Shown: positions 1-9,141 of the stretch, piece after piece
How positions within the stretch are numbered: position 1 is the first letter of the stretch
Layout: every line of letters begins with the position of its first letter
NCBI GenBank assembly: GCA_944321145.1
Contig: CALUKF010000014.1
Location: 1 to 58,501, forward strand
Length of the DNA stretch: 58,501 bases
Source of the DNA: an uncultured Odoribacter sp.
GTDB taxonomy: Bacteria > Bacteroidota > Bacteroidia > Bacteroidales > Marinifilaceae
Reading direction: 5' to 3'
The notes under the pieces: model-generated
The model's database searches: none
What the model was told of the DNA's origin: nothing
What the model saw: only the letters and a program-made list of their open reading frames with translations
Made by a program: the position numbers and the translations under genes

Positions 1-633
1 GTCGCATTCGATGATTTCGGCGCCGGGCTGGAGGGTGCGGAGGATTTTCCGGATGCGCCCCCGCTCTTCGGGTCGGACTTCGGAGGCTTTGTTGAGGAGG
101 ATGATGTTGCAGAATTCGATTTGCTGTGCGATGAGGTTTTCGATGTCCTCTTCGCCGATGTCGTGCCGTGCGAGGCGGTCGCCGCAGGCAAATTCGCTTT
201 GCAGGCGGAGGGCGTCGACGACGGTGGCGATGCAGTCAAGGCGGCAGGTGCCGTATTGGGTGTAGGCTTTGCCCATCCGTGGGATGGAGCAGAGGGTCTG
301 GGCGATGGGTTCGGGCTCGCAGATGCCGCTGGCTTCGATGACGATGTAGTCGAAGCGTTGCATTTTGAGGAGCCCGGTGATTTGGTCTACGAGGTCCATT
401 TTGAGGGTGCAGCAGATGCATCCGTTCTGGAGGGCGACGAGGCTGTCGTCTTTTTTGCCGACGATGCCTTCTTTCTGGATGAGGGAGGCGTCGATGTTGA
501 CTTCGCCGATGTCGTTGACGATGACGGCGAAGCGGATGCCTTGCCGGTTGGCGAGGATGTGGTTGACGAGGGTGGTTTTGCCGCTGCCGAGGTAGCCGGT
601 GAGGAGGAGGACGGGGGTTTCTGTTGTGTTCAT
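1..633 (-). CDS. CobW/YjiA-family (COG0523) GTP-binding protein, C-terminus cut off by window edge
   Basis: The reading frame starts at the ATG at 633 and stays open to the left edge (211 codons, no stop), so only the N-terminal GTPase part is present. Near the start is a P-loop, TGYLGSGKTTL (about residues 12-22). Around residue 70 is NGCICCTLK, the GCxCC metal-binding motif that defines the COG0523 family. These proteins couple GTP hydrolysis to delivery of a metal (zinc, cobalt, nickel) to a client protein in the cytoplasm. No metal-responsive operator or client gene is visible here, so which metal is served cannot be said. It is transcribed in the same direction as the gene at 732-1895, about 100 nt downstream of it. 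Family assignment is firm; the specific role is open. Confidence 0.9.
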   Translation of the reverse strand, partial: MNTTETPVLLLTGYLGSGKTTLVNHILANRQGIRFAVIVNDIGEVNIDASLIQKEGIVGKKDDSLVALQNGCICCTLKMDLVDQITGLLKMQRFDYIVIEASGICEPEPIAQTLCSIPRMGKAYTQYGTCRLDCIATVVDALRLQSEFACGDRLARHDIGEEDIENLIAQQIEFCNIILLNKASEVRPEERGRIRKILRTLQPGAEIIECD

Positions 634-731
634 CTGATGTTGTTTTTAGTGTTTTATAATAGGAAGAGCCCCCGCCAGCCGGCTGTGTGTGCTTGGTTTG
701 GGGGCTGCTTTGGAATGATGATAGTAAAGAG

Positions 732-1895
732 TTATTTTACCCAAATGTTGATGATTTCGCCAATGAACATTTTGTGGGGTTCTTTGCCCCATTGTGCTTT
801 GGCGGCAGGGTCGAGGATGGCTTCGGGGGTGAATTGCTGTTCGACCATTTTGCGGCATTCGATGATCATCCACGCTTCGGAGAAGGCTTGGCTTCCGGAA
901 GGGGTGGTGACGGGGGTGAGCCCTGAGGCTTGCACTTTGTTGCCGTCGCGCCCGCTGTGTGAGCCGCAGTAGTTGAGGGCGTCGCGGTAGGTTTCGGTAT
1001 AGAAGGTGAGGGTGTAGGTGTCGTTCGCCTCCATGAAACCGATGGTGTAGCGGGTGGGGTTGATGAAGCAGAATGCCACGGGTTTGTTATAGAGGTGCCC
1101 CAGCCCGCCCCAGCTGGCGGTCATCATGTTGAAGCCGCCGGCGTTGCCTGCGGTGATGAGCATCCAGTCTTCGGAGAGCATTTTGTATATGTTGCCCGGT
1201 ATTTTGTCGGGCGTGATTTGTTTGTAGCCTTCGAGGGCGCTGGCGCCGCTTGCCGGGATGGCGGCGGTTTGCGCGGAGGGGGCAGGGGCAGGTTGTTGTA
1301 CGGGCGCAACGGGGGTAGCCGTGGTTGCCGTGGCTGTGGTTGTGCCCAGGGCTGCCGTGGCTTCGTCAAAGGTCGCGTTCACGAGGTCGATGGTGGCGAT
1401 TCGGAATTTGCCGGTGGCTTTGATGAGTTTGTCTTTCTTTTTGTTGAAGGAGTATTCGTCGGTGATTTGGTCTTCGGCTGCTATGACTTCTCTGTTGTCG
1501 CCTATATTATATAGGTAGCGGATGGCAGAGATTTTCAGCTGGGCTTGCCCGTCCTGGCAGTTGATGGCGAGCTGGTAGTTGACGGTAGCCCGGTCGAGGG
1601 CAAGGGCTTTGTCGGTGAAGACAAGGTATTGTTGCCCGAGGCATGCGATTTGTCCGGCTTGCGCATCGGAGAAGAGGACGCGGCTTTGGAATTCCTCGTC
1701 GGGGAGGAAGCGCTGGTTTGCCCATTGGAGGAGGGCGTTGTAGATGGCGTCCTTGCCCTGCCCGGGAGCGGGGATGTTTTTGGTAAATACGACTTTGCCG
1801 TCTACGACAGGGACTGTCCCTTCGGCATATTTGGGGTCAATTTGTGCATGCAAAAGCCCCGGAATGAATAATAAGATAAGCATTAATCGTTTCAT
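732..1895 (-). CDS. Exported DUF4468 domain / flavin-reductase-like fusion protein
   Basis: 387 residues. A signal peptide (MKRLMLILLFIPGLLHAQ) is followed by a DUF4468-type domain (about residues 20-170: GKVVFTKNIPAPGQGK, ALLQWANQRF, then beta-rich sequence). A low-complexity Ala/Thr/Pro linker (about 180-215) follows. The C-terminal 165 residues resemble flavin reductase-like FMN-binding proteins (WMLITAGNAGGFNMMTASWG, KPVAFCFINPTRYT, YCGSHSGRDGNK). DUF4468 is a Bacteroidetes exported domain of unknown function, while flavin reductase-like domains are normally cytosolic. The fusion with a signal peptide therefore predicts a periplasmic or outer-membrane flavin-binding protein, which is an inference. 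It is divergent from the MATE gene at 2022 and has its own promoter at 1922-1929. Confidence 0.82.
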   Translation of the reverse strand: MKRLMLILLFIPGLLHAQIDPKYAEGTVPVVDGKVVFTKNIPAPGQGKDAIYNALLQWANQRFLPDEEFQSRVLFSDAQAGQIACLGQQYLVFTDKALALDRATVNYQLAINCQDGQAQLKISAIRYLYNIGDNREVIAAEDQITDEYSFNKKKDKLIKATGKFRIATIDLVNATFDEATAALGTTTATATTATPVAPVQQPAPAPSAQTAAIPASGASALEGYKQITPDKIPGNIYKMLSEDWMLITAGNAGGFNMMTASWGGLGHLYNKPVAFCFINPTRYTIGFMEANDTYTLTFYTETYRDALNYCGSHSGRDGNKVQASGLTPVTTPSGSQAFSEAWMIIECRKMVEQQFTPEAILDPAAKAQWGKEPHKMFIGEIINIWVK

Positions 1896-1921
1896 ACTGT
1901 GTGTTTTTAAATTTCTTCAAA

Positions 1922-1929
1922 CAAAGTTA
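1922..1929 (-). promoter_or_regulatory. -7 box TAACTTTG for the DUF4468/flavin reductase gene
   Basis: On the minus strand this octamer fits the Bacteroidetes -7 consensus TAnnTTTG and lies 27 nt before the ATG at 1895. No convincing -33 TTG is seen at the right distance, so it is supported only by the -7 match and position. Confidence 0.5.
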
Positions 1930-1975
1930 GCCGTTGTATTTGAATTTTCATAGCGAATGCAACGAAAAAATTCTT

Positions 1976-1983
1976 TATCTTTG
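1976..1983 (+). promoter_or_regulatory. -7 box TATCTTTG for the MATE gene
   Basis: A perfect TAnnTTTG match lies 38 nt before the ATG at 2022. The -33 region is weak. Together with the minus-strand box at 1922-1929 it makes a divergent promoter pair. Confidence 0.6.
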
Positions 1984-2021
1984 CAAATGTTTTTGCGAAG
2001 CGCAAACAAGAGATTAATGTT

Positions 2022-3389
2022 ATGGAGAAAGATCACTTTAAACAAATGACGACGGCGCCGATTCCCGGATTGGTTGCATCGCTGGCAGTCCCAACAATCG
2101 TCAGTATGTTGGTGTCTTCTTTCTATAATATGGCGGATACTTATTTTGTAGGCAAGATTAATACCCAGTCGACTGCCGCTGTGGGGATTGTGTTTTCGGT
2201 GATGGCGGTTATCCAGGCTATCGGCTTTTTCTTCGGGCACGGTTCGGGCAATTATATTTCGCGCAAGTTGGGGGCACGGGAGTTCGGCGATGCGGAGCGG
2301 ATGGCTTCGACGGGTTTCTTTTGCGCGTTGTTGGCAGGGGTGGTGCTGGCTGTAGTGGGGTGGCTGTTTTTGACGCCGTTGTCCAGGCTGCTGGGGTCTA
2401 CGCCGACGATTCTGCCTTACACGGAACGGTATTTGGGCATTATTTTGTTGGGGGCGCCTTTCATGACGGCTTCTTTGGTGTTGAATAACCAGATTCGTTT
2501 TCAGGGGAACGCGGTTTACGCAATGGTCGGAATAGTTGCAGGAGCGGTTACCAACGTGGCGTTGGATCCGCTCTTTATTTTTACGTTCGGCATGGGGATT
2601 TCGGGGGCGGCGTTGGCGACTGTCCTCAGCCAATTGTGCAGTTTCTCGCTGTTGCTTTACATGACGCACAAGGGGGGGAATATCCGCATCCATTATAAGA
2701 ATTTCACGCCGACGCCCGCTTACCTGAAGGAAATCGTGAAGGGGGGAAGCCCTTCGCTTTGCCGCCAGGGCTTGGCTTGCACGTCTACGATATTTTTGAA
2801 TGTGGCAGCCGGCAGGTATGGCGACGCGGCGATTGCAGGGATGTCGATTGTGACACGCATCAGCATGTTTATCAATGCTTTCTTGATAGGCTTCGGGCAG
2901 GGTTTCCAGCCGGTGTGCGGATTCAATTACGGGGCAGGGCTTTACCGGAGGGTAAGGGCAGGTTTTTGGTTTTGTGTGAAGGTGGGCGCCGTGTTCCTTT
3001 TGGCTGCGGCAGTGGCAGGGGTTTGTTTTGCGCCGGAGGTAGTGGCGGTTTTCCGCAAGGGCGACCCCGAGGTGATTGCCGTTGGTTCGGCGGCTTTGCG
3101 GTGGCAGTTGGTGACGTTGCCACTGGGGGCATGGATAATTGTGAGCAACATGATGTTGCAGACGATACGGCGCACGGGGCGGGCGACTTTGCTGGCTTCG
3201 GTGCGGCAGGGGTTGTTTTTCATCCCGTTGATTTTCCTGTTGCCCCGTTTTTTGGGGTTGATGGGCGTGGAAATGTGCCAGGCAGTGGCGGACGTGTTGT
3301 CTTTTCTGTTGGCGGTTCCGCTGACGTATGGCGTGCTGAAGGAGTTGCGGGTGGACAAAGTGAAAGTGCAACCGGTAGCAGGAGGATAG
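2022..3389 (+). CDS. MATE family multidrug/cation efflux transporter
   Basis: 455 residues with about twelve hydrophobic segments and the two-fold MatE repeat. Recognisable stretches include PIPGLVASLAVPTIVSML near the N-terminus, YNMADTYFVGKINTQSTAAV in the first half, and FGQGFQPVCGFNYGAG in the second half (the MATE GxxPxxGxNYGA motif). MATE proteins export cationic drugs or metabolites in exchange for Na+ or H+; the substrate cannot be read from sequence. The length is typical. It lies 40 nt upstream of the phosphate transporter, has its own promoter at 1976-1983, and may be co-transcribed with that gene because no terminator is visible in the gap. A second, distinct MATE gene lies at 54385. 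Confidence 0.93.
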   Translation: MEKDHFKQMTTAPIPGLVASLAVPTIVSMLVSSFYNMADTYFVGKINTQSTAAVGIVFSVMAVIQAIGFFFGHGSGNYISRKLGAREFGDAERMASTGFFCALLAGVVLAVVGWLFLTPLSRLLGSTPTILPYTERYLGIILLGAPFMTASLVLNNQIRFQGNAVYAMVGIVAGAVTNVALDPLFIFTFGMGISGAALATVLSQLCSFSLLLYMTHKGGNIRIHYKNFTPTPAYLKEIVKGGSPSLCRQGLACTSTIFLNVAAGRYGDAAIAGMSIVTRISMFINAFLIGFGQGFQPVCGFNYGAGLYRRVRAGFWFCVKVGAVFLLAAAVAGVCFAPEVVAVFRKGDPEVIAVGSAALRWQLVTLPLGAWIIVSNMMLQTIRRTGRATLLASVRQGLFFIPLIFLLPRFLGLMGVEMCQAVADVLSFLLAVPLTYGVLKELRVDKVKVQPVAGG

Positions 3390-3429
3390 CAGTAATGGAA
3401 AGTTTTAAAATTAGAAACAAAATAGAAGT

Positions 3430-5667
3430 ATGGAGACAATTTATTTAGGAATTATCGTTTTTCTTTTTCTGTTAGCGATTTTCGATTTGGTGGTAGGCGT
3501 CAGCAACGATGCCGTGAACTTTTTGAATTCAGCCATTGGAGCAAAGGCGGCGTCTTTCCGCACGATTATCATTATTGCGGCAATCGGCATCTTTTGCGGC
3601 GCGACCATGAGCAATGGGATGATGGACATTGCCCGGCACGGGATTTTCCAACCGGAGGCGTTTTATTTCAATGAGTTGATGTGCATCTTCCTTGCCGTGA
3701 TGGTGACGGATGTCGTCCTGTTGGATATCTTCAACACTTTGGGGATGCCGACGTCCACGACGGTCTCCATGGTGTTTGAGCTGTTGGGAGGCACGTTTGC
3801 CCTGGCGTTGGTCAAGATTGCGACAGGACCGGACGGCTTGACTTTCGCCGAGCTGCTGAACACGGAGAAGGCGCTGACGGTGATATTGGCGATATTCCTG
3901 TCGGTGGCGGTGGCGTTCACGTTTGGCGTGCTGGTGCAGTACATTTCGCGACTGGTGTTTACGTTCGGCTACAAGTCGAAACTGAAATGGTCGATTGGCA
4001 TCTTCGGGGGCATTGCGGTGACGTCCATCATTTATTTCATGTTGATACAGGGAGTGAAGGACGCTTCTTTCATGACGGCAGCGGAGAAAGCCTGGGTGCA
4101 GGAGAACACCGGCATGCTGGTATTGACTTGTTTTGTGTTTTTCACGATATTGATGCAAGTGCTGCATTGGTTGAAGGTGAACGTATTCCGGGTGATTGTC
4201 CTGTTGGGCACCTTTGCCTTGGCGATGGCATTTGCGGGGAACGATTTGGTGAACTTCGTCGGTGTGCCGTTGGCAGGCTTCTCCAGTTATACGGATTACA
4301 TGGCGAACGGCAACGGTGACCCTAACAGCTTTTTGATGGGCTCCCTGAACGGACCGGCGCAGACGCCTTTCATTTTCCTCTTGTTGTCGGGCGTGGTCAT
4401 GGTGATTGCCTTGATGACTTCCAAGAAGGCGCATAATGTGATTAAGACTTCCGTGGATTTGTCACGGCAGGAAGAGGGGGAGGAAATGTTCGGTTCCTCG
4501 GCGATTGCACGGAGCCTGGTGCGTTTCTTTACCAACGTGAACACCGGTATGTCCAAAATCATGCCGGCGAAGATGAAAAAATGGATTGACTCCCGCTTCA
4601 ACAAGGACGAGATGATTATCGAACGGGGCGCAGCGTTCGACTTGGTGCGTGCCTCCGTCAATCTGGTATTGGGCGGGCTGCTGATAGCCCTTGGCACTTC
4701 CTTGAAGTTGCCCCTCTCTACGACTTATGTGGCGTTTATGGTGGCAATGGGCTCTTCGCTTGCCGACCGGGCTTGGGGGCGCGAGAGTGCGGTGTTCCGT
4801 GTGACGGGCGTGCTCTCGGTGATTGGCGGCTGGTTCATCACGGCGGGTGCGGCGTTCATCATCTGCTTCTTTGTGACGCTGATTATGTATTACGGCGGTG
4901 TCATTGCCATGATTGCCATGATTGTGGTGGCAGGCATCATGTTGGTGAAGAGCAATGCCCGTTACCGCAAGAAAATGATGTTGGAGCGGAAAGACGATTT
5001 GTTCCAGCGGCTGATTACTTCACGCGACAAGGCTGAGGTGTGGCAATTGCTCCGCCAGCATGTGAGGGAGAATTTGGTGAAGGTGCTTGACTTTGCCGAC
5101 CGCACTTATCTCCAAATGACTGACGGTTTCATCCAGGAGGATTTGAAGAGCCTGCGCAAAGCCGTGTCGGCGGTGAATGACGAGAAAGACATTCTGAAAA
5201 AGATAAGACGCAAAGAGACGCTTGGCATGCGCCGTATCAATCGAGACCTTGCCATCGAGAAAAACACTTGGTTCCATTTGGAGAGCAACAGCTGCGAGCA
5301 AATGATGTATTGCTTGAAACGCATCTGCGAGCCTTGCAAGGAACATGTGGACAACAATTTCAACCCCCTCTCCGCTGAGTCTGCCAAAGAGTTCTTGCCC
5401 ATGCGTGATGCGTTGCTCGCGCTGTTGGAGCAGACACAGACCATCATCAATACGGGCGATTACACCGACTCTGACGATGTGCTCACGAGGGGTGAGGCAT
5501 TGAAGAACCAGTTCTCGCACCTGCACAAAGCCCAGTTGGAAAAAATGCAGGAGGGGAACGAGAGCATCAAGTTGTCGCTCGTTTATTTGAACCTGTTGCA
5601 GGAGTCGCAGGAGTTGGTGAGCGTCATGCGCCACATGCTTCGTGCCAGCAAGAAATTCCAGAATTAG
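3430..5667 (+). CDS. PiT-family inorganic phosphate transporter with C-terminal PhoU-like domain
   Basis: 745 residues. The N-terminal ~500 residues are hydrophobic and carry the two PiT signatures: GVSNDAVNFLNSAIGAKA close to the start, and AMAFAGNDLVNFVGVPLAG around residue 265. The C-terminal ~230 residues (from about 515) are soluble and rich in charged helices, resembling the PhoU/DUF47 helical bundles that gate or regulate Pi transport. Bacteroidetes PiT proteins of this size are usual, so the C-terminal extension is a family feature and not a new fusion. It acts in the inner membrane as a cation-coupled phosphate symporter. No Pho box is recognised. The stop codon lies inside the left arm of the terminator that follows. 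Confidence 0.92.
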   Translation: METIYLGIIVFLFLLAIFDLVVGVSNDAVNFLNSAIGAKAASFRTIIIIAAIGIFCGATMSNGMMDIARHGIFQPEAFYFNELMCIFLAVMVTDVVLLDIFNTLGMPTSTTVSMVFELLGGTFALALVKIATGPDGLTFAELLNTEKALTVILAIFLSVAVAFTFGVLVQYISRLVFTFGYKSKLKWSIGIFGGIAVTSIIYFMLIQGVKDASFMTAAEKAWVQENTGMLVLTCFVFFTILMQVLHWLKVNVFRVIVLLGTFALAMAFAGNDLVNFVGVPLAGFSSYTDYMANGNGDPNSFLMGSLNGPAQTPFIFLLLSGVVMVIALMTSKKAHNVIKTSVDLSRQEEGEEMFGSSAIARSLVRFFTNVNTGMSKIMPAKMKKWIDSRFNKDEMIIERGAAFDLVRASVNLVLGGLLIALGTSLKLPLSTTYVAFMVAMGSSLADRAWGRESAVFRVTGVLSVIGGWFITAGAAFIICFFVTLIMYYGGVIAMIAMIVVAGIMLVKSNARYRKKMMLERKDDLFQRLITSRDKAEVWQLLRQHVRENLVKVLDFADRTYLQMTDGFIQEDLKSLRKAVSAVNDEKDILKKIRRKETLGMRRINRDLAIEKNTWFHLESNSCEQMMYCLKRICEPCKEHVDNNFNPLSAESAKEFLPMRDALLALLEQTQTIINTGDYTDSDDVLTRGEALKNQFSHLHKAQLEKMQEGNESIKLSLVYLNLLQESQELVSVMRHMLRASKKFQN

Positions 5668-5697
5668 GCGGGAAACTGCGCCTAATTCTGTTTCTTT
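5661..5697 (+). terminator. Rho-independent terminator of the PiT gene, overlapping its stop codon
   Basis: Arms GAATTAGGCG (5661-5670) and CGCCTAATTC (5679-5688) form a 10-bp perfect stem with an 8-nt loop, followed by a T-rich tail. The TAG stop (5665-5667) is inside the left arm. Confidence 0.8.
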
Positions 5698-5700
5698 TTG

Positions 5701-5708
5701 TAATTTTG
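5701..5708 (+). promoter_or_regulatory. -7 box TAATTTTG for the YidE/AspT-type transporter gene
   Basis: A TAnnTTTG match directly after the PiT terminator and 28 nt before the ATG at 5737. Terminator followed at once by promoter indicates an independent transcription unit. Confidence 0.6.
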
Positions 5709-5736
5709 CGCCCTCTTTACGCATAAATAGAAAGAT

Positions 5737-7404
5737 ATGGAGTGGTTTCATGAATTATTGTTTGGTTCAGGCATCGGGCATTCGATATTGCTGTTAGCCG
5801 TCGTGATATTCGTCGGGATATTGCTGGGGAAAATCAAAATCGCCGGCATCTCGTTGGGCATCACGTGGATTCTCTTTGTAGGCATCATCCTCAGCCATTT
5901 TAATATGCGGATGGACCCGGAGGCGTTGCATTTCCTGAAAGAGTTCGGGCTGATACTCTTTGTCTATTCGGTGGGGTTGCAGGTAGGTCCCGGCTTCTTT
6001 TCTTCTTTCAAGAAAGGCGGGATGACGCTGAACATGCTTGCCGTGCTGATTGTATTGCTGGGCGTGGCGACAACCTACGTCATCTTCAAGATTACGGGTT
6101 TGCCCATCACCACGATGGTCGGGATTCTCTCCGGTGCGGTCACGAACACGCCGGGATTGGGTGCTGCCCAGCAGGCTTATTATGACATGACCGGGAACGA
6201 AGGCCCTGAAATCGCGATGGGCTACGCCGTGGCTTATCCTTTGGGCGTCATAGGGATTATCCTTGCCATGATGTTGATACGCTACATTTTCCGCATCAAG
6301 CTGGACAAGGAGAACGAAGCCGTCCAAAACCAATCGGAGGAGAAAATGGAACAAGCCACCCATGTATCCCTTCTCGTGAAGAATCCCGCCCTCTACGGGA
6401 AGGAAGTCGCCGAGGTGGTTAAATGGATAGACAAGAAAATGGTCATCTCCCGCATCCTGCACGAAAAGGAAGGTTTGGAGATTGCCTATACGCATACCCG
6501 CCTGCAGCCGGGCGATAAGCTCTTTGTGATAGCGGCGGCGCACGACATAGATTCCATTGTGGCTTTCATTGGCGAGAAAATCGACATGGAGCGTTCGGAG
6601 TGGCTGCATCTGGATGCCAACCTGATATCGCGGCGCATCCTGATTACCCGTTCGGAAATCAATGGCAAATCCTTGGGGCAGTTGCATATCCGTGGAGGCT
6701 ATGGCGTCAATGTGACCCGCGTTAACCGTGCCGGTGTAGACCTTGTGGCAAGCCCCGGTTTGGAGTTGCAAATCGGCGACCGCCTGACTGTGGTGGGTGC
6801 GGACAAGAACGTGGCAAACGTGGAGAAATTGCTGGGCAATTCCCTGCGGCGCCTGCGCGAGCCTAACCTGGTGCCTATCTTTTTGGGCATTGCGCTCGGT
6901 ATCCTTTTGGGCAGCATCCCGATTGTATTCCCCGGCATCCCGCAGCCGGTCAAACTGGGCTTGGCGGGAGGTCCGTTGATTGTCGCGATTTTAATCAGCC
7001 GTTTCGGTCCCCATTACAAACTGGTGACCTATACTACGATGAGTGCCAACCTGATGTTGCGCGAAGTGGGCATCTCCCTTTTCCTCGCCTGTGTGGGTTT
7101 GGATGCCGGTGCCGGCTTTGTGGATACTGTGACGAACGGTGGTTTTGCGTGGATTGGTTACGGGTTCATCATTACCTTTTTGCCCTTGATGATTGTGGGG
7201 CTGTTGGCTCGTTTCGTCTACAAACTGAATTATTTTTCCCTCATGGGCTTGCTTGCCGGCAGTACCACCGACCCGCCAGCCTTGGCATATTCCAATGGTG
7301 TGGCAGGGAATGACTTGCCTTCGGTCAGCTATGCGACAGTCTACCCGCTGGTCATGTTTTTACGGGTGCTGACTGCCCAATTGCTCGTTTTGATGTTGTT
7401 ATGA
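5737..7404 (+). CDS. Putative transporter of the AspT/YidE/YbjL antiporter family with two TrkA-C domains
   Basis: 555 residues. There is an N-terminal membrane block (about 1-190, with [15 protein letters not shown] and [14 protein letters not shown]), a central soluble part with two TrkA-C-like ligand-binding modules (about 200-380; each has the GD(K/R)L(F/T)V pattern, [14 protein letters not shown] and [14 protein letters not shown]), and a second membrane block (about 385-555) repeating the first ([20 protein letters not shown]). This membrane / TrkA-C x2 / membrane order is the YidE duplication architecture. AspT exchanges aspartate for alanine; substrates of the YidE branch are unknown, so no substrate is claimed. 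It is transcribed alone between its promoter and that of the next gene. Confidence 0.88.
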   Translation: MEWFHELLFGSGIGHSILLLAVVIFVGILLGKIKIAGISLGITWILFVGIILSHFNMRMDPEALHFLKEFGLILFVYSVGLQVGPGFFSSFKKGGMTLNMLAVLIVLLGVATTYVIFKITGLPITTMVGILSGAVTNTPGLGAAQQAYYDMTGNEGPEIAMGYAVAYPLGVIGIILAMMLIRYIFRIKLDKENEAVQNQSEEKMEQATHVSLLVKNPALYGKEVAEVVKWIDKKMVISRILHEKEGLEIAYTHTRLQPGDKLFVIAAAHDIDSIVAFIGEKIDMERSEWLHLDANLISRRILITRSEINGKSLGQLHIRGGYGVNVTRVNRAGVDLVASPGLELQIGDRLTVVGADKNVANVEKLLGNSLRRLREPNLVPIFLGIALGILLGSIPIVFPGIPQPVKLGLAGGPLIVAILISRFGPHYKLVTYTTMSANLMLREVGISLFLACVGLDAGAGFVDTVTNGGFAWIGYGFIITFLPLMIVGLLARFVYKLNYFSLMGLLAGSTTDPPALAYSNGVAGNDLPSVSYATVYPLVMFLRVLTAQLLVLMLL

Positions 7405-7425
7405 CGGAAAGTATTGCTATCTTTG
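7396..7425 (+). promoter_or_regulatory. Promoter TTG - N19 - TATCTTTG for the NlpC/P60 gene
   Basis: The -33 TTG (7396-7398) and -7 TATCTTTG (7418-7425) are 19 nt apart, a near-ideal Bacteroidetes promoter. It overlaps the last codons of the upstream transporter gene and lies 17 nt before the ATG at 7443. Confidence 0.7.
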
Positions 7426-7442
7426 TCTGCAAATAAAGAACT

Positions 7443-8234
7443 ATGGCTTTCGGAATCGCAGATTTGAGCATTATCCCCATGCGGAGGGAACAGTCGGAAA
7501 GGAGCGAGATGGTCTCGCAAGTCCTTTTTGGCGAGTTGTATGAAATCCTGGAAGAAGCGGAAAAATGGGTGCGCATCCGTTTGGCGCACGACAGTTATGA
7601 AGGTTGGATAGACCGCAAAATGGTGCATCCCGTTGCAGATGAATATGCCACACGCTACTCTTCGGAGGAGCAGATGCTTTCTCCCGCCCTGTTCAACATC
7701 GTGCGGAAGGCAGGGGATTGGGGCAACCGCTTGGTTGTGCCGGGGAGCGTTTTCCCCTTTTTCGACATTGCGCAGGAGACGATGCAAGTGGGCGAAGACA
7801 CCTACTCCTTGTTGAGCAAAATGAAAGAAGTCAGCATCGAGAGCGTGCAAAGCCTGGTGGCAGGCAATGCGCTGATGTATTTCAATACGCCTTATTTATG
7901 GGGCGGGCGCACCCCTTACGGGATTGACTGCTCCGGGTTGGCGCAGATGGCCTACCGCTTGGCAGGCATTGCCTTGCCGCGCGACGCCTCGCAGCAGGTG
8001 CTCTTGGGCGAGGACATTTCTTTTTTGGAGGAGGCGCAGGAAGGCGACTTGGCATTTTTCGGCGATGACGCCGGGCACATCACCCATGTCGGCATCCTGT
8101 GGGAGTATGGGCGCATTATTCACGCTTCGGGCAAGGTGCGTGTGGACAAAATAGACCACCAAGGCATTTTCAACGAGGATTTGAAGCGTTATACGCACGC
8201 TTTGAAAGTCATCAAGCGCATCATCACCTCCTGA
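7443..8234 (+). CDS. C40 family NlpC/P60 peptidase with N-terminal SH3-like domains, likely murein-peptide endopeptidase
   Basis: 263 residues. The N-terminal half carries SH3-like beta sequence (EKWVRIRLAHDSYEGWIDR). The C-terminal NlpC/P60 domain starts near residue 140 with YLWGGRTPYGIDCSGLAQMA (nucleophile Cys in DCSG), then GHITHVGILW (catalytic His) and IIHASG (third polar residue). This is the layout of YkfC-like gamma-D-glutamyl-L-diamino-acid endopeptidases, which trim recycled muropeptides. There is no signal peptide, which fits cytosolic recycling and not wall remodelling (inference). It converges with the WbqC gene with only 12 nt between stop codons and no terminator. Confidence 0.85.
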   Translation: MAFGIADLSIIPMRREQSERSEMVSQVLFGELYEILEEAEKWVRIRLAHDSYEGWIDRKMVHPVADEYATRYSSEEQMLSPALFNIVRKAGDWGNRLVVPGSVFPFFDIAQETMQVGEDTYSLLSKMKEVSIESVQSLVAGNALMYFNTPYLWGGRTPYGIDCSGLAQMAYRLAGIALPRDASQQVLLGEDISFLEEAQEGDLAFFGDDAGHITHVGILWEYGRIIHASGKVRVDKIDHQGIFNEDLKRYTHALKVIKRIITS

Positions 8235-8246
8235 GTCCCCGAAGTC

Positions 8247-8864
8247 TTACAATTTATCGCAGGCGTCTGTTCCGCAGCAGAAAAGTAAGTCCAAGATGCT
8301 GAGGTCGGGAACAAAGGGAAAACGGTCACTGAACGTCTGCCGGTAAGGCTTGGCAGTAAACTCGTATCCCGGCGTGCGGCGCGAAGGCTTGGGGTGGATG
8401 GCATTGCGGAGGTCGGCGCAATCCCCCTCGCCGGCAGGAACGTAATCCGCCGTGAAGCGGATGTCTTTTCGGATGCGCAGCAATTCCAGCACCGTAGAGA
8501 GCACGGCTTGGTTCAAGTCCCACAGGAAAGTCTCCTGCTTTTGGAAAAAGGGGAGAAGGTCGTCGATGTAGTATTCATAATAAGGAGAGTTTTTGTAGGC
8601 AGACTCAATCCCTTTGAAATGCAACTTTTGCCACGGGGTGGAATAGACAATGCGCAGGTCTTTGATTAAAGTCTTGCTGTTGGCTTTCTCGACGGGCACG
8701 GTGAGCGGGATGACCCCGTTTGCGGTCAGGATGTTGCAGCGGTTGCGGTAACTCTGCTTCCCGAAGTTTTCAAATTGCTCTACATACACCTCGTCCGCTT
8801 GCCGGATGGCGGCAAAATACGAGACGGGCGGAAAATAGGCGGTGCTCAACAATATTTTCTCCAT
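8247..8864 (-). CDS. WbqC-like family protein
   Basis: 205 residues. The N-terminus EKILLSTAYFPPVSYFAAI, the central QSYRNRCNILTANG(V/I)IPLTVPV and the segment PWQKLHFKGIESAYKNSPYYEYY are typical of the WbqC-like family. This family is often found near polysaccharide or signal-peptidase genes and is suspected to act in sugar or fatty-acyl transfer, but its reaction is unproven. No signal peptide or membrane segment is seen, so it is probably cytosolic. No neighbour here clarifies its job. It converges with the peptidase gene at 7443. Confidence 0.85.
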   Translation of the reverse strand: MEKILLSTAYFPPVSYFAAIRQADEVYVEQFENFGKQSYRNRCNILTANGVIPLTVPVEKANSKTLIKDLRIVYSTPWQKLHFKGIESAYKNSPYYEYYIDDLLPFFQKQETFLWDLNQAVLSTVLELLRIRKDIRFTADYVPAGEGDCADLRNAIHPKPSRRTPGYEFTAKPYRQTFSDRFPFVPDLSILDLLFCCGTDACDKL

Positions 8865-8990
8865 GGCATTCCTAAAATGGTTTTACGGCACAAAATTAAG
8901 AAAAAACGAGGGATTGAAAAGTGGGATATTCCGTTGCATTTGAATTTTACTGGCAGATTAATTCTTGTTCTCTTCTCGTTCAAAGCGGAG

Positions 8991-9034
8991 TTGAACCTGA
9001 ATTGAACCTAAGTTGAACCTGAATTGTTTCCTGA
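8991..9034. repeat. 11-bp-period tandem array, unit TTGAACCTGAA
   Basis: Units TTGAACCTGAA (8991-9001), TTGAACCTAAG (9002-9012) and TTGAACCTGAA (9013-9023) follow each other exactly, then a degenerate TTGTTTCCTGA (9024-9034). A related array in the opposite orientation lies at 38731-38774. Confidence 0.8.
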
Positions 9035-9110
9035 ACAGACCGTCATTGGGGCGGAAATAGCTCGGAAAATGGGCGCAACAAAAATTTAATTGTTAAAATG
9101 TGGCAGAATG

Positions 9111-9141
9111 TTGCAACTTAGTAAAAATATATCTATCTTTC
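9111..9141 (+). promoter_or_regulatory. Likely promoter of the glycogen operon
   Basis: -33 TTG (9111-9113), 20-nt spacer, -7 TATCTTTC (9134-9141), which differs from TAnnTTTG only at the last base. It leaves a leader of about 100 nt before the ATG at 9245. Confidence 0.55.

Noticed and set aside
121-972. 283-codon plus-strand frame at the left end
   Set aside because: Antisense to the CobW-type GTPase and the DUF4468 fusion; its sequence is the acidic, repetitive type expected from the reverse of GC-rich genes.
1917-3371. 484-codon minus-strand frame over the MATE gene
   Set aside because: Rich in His, Arg and Gln without a domain; shadow of the MATE coding sequence.
8991-9034. CRISPR array
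   Set aside because: Units of 11 bp without spacers and no cas genes in the window.
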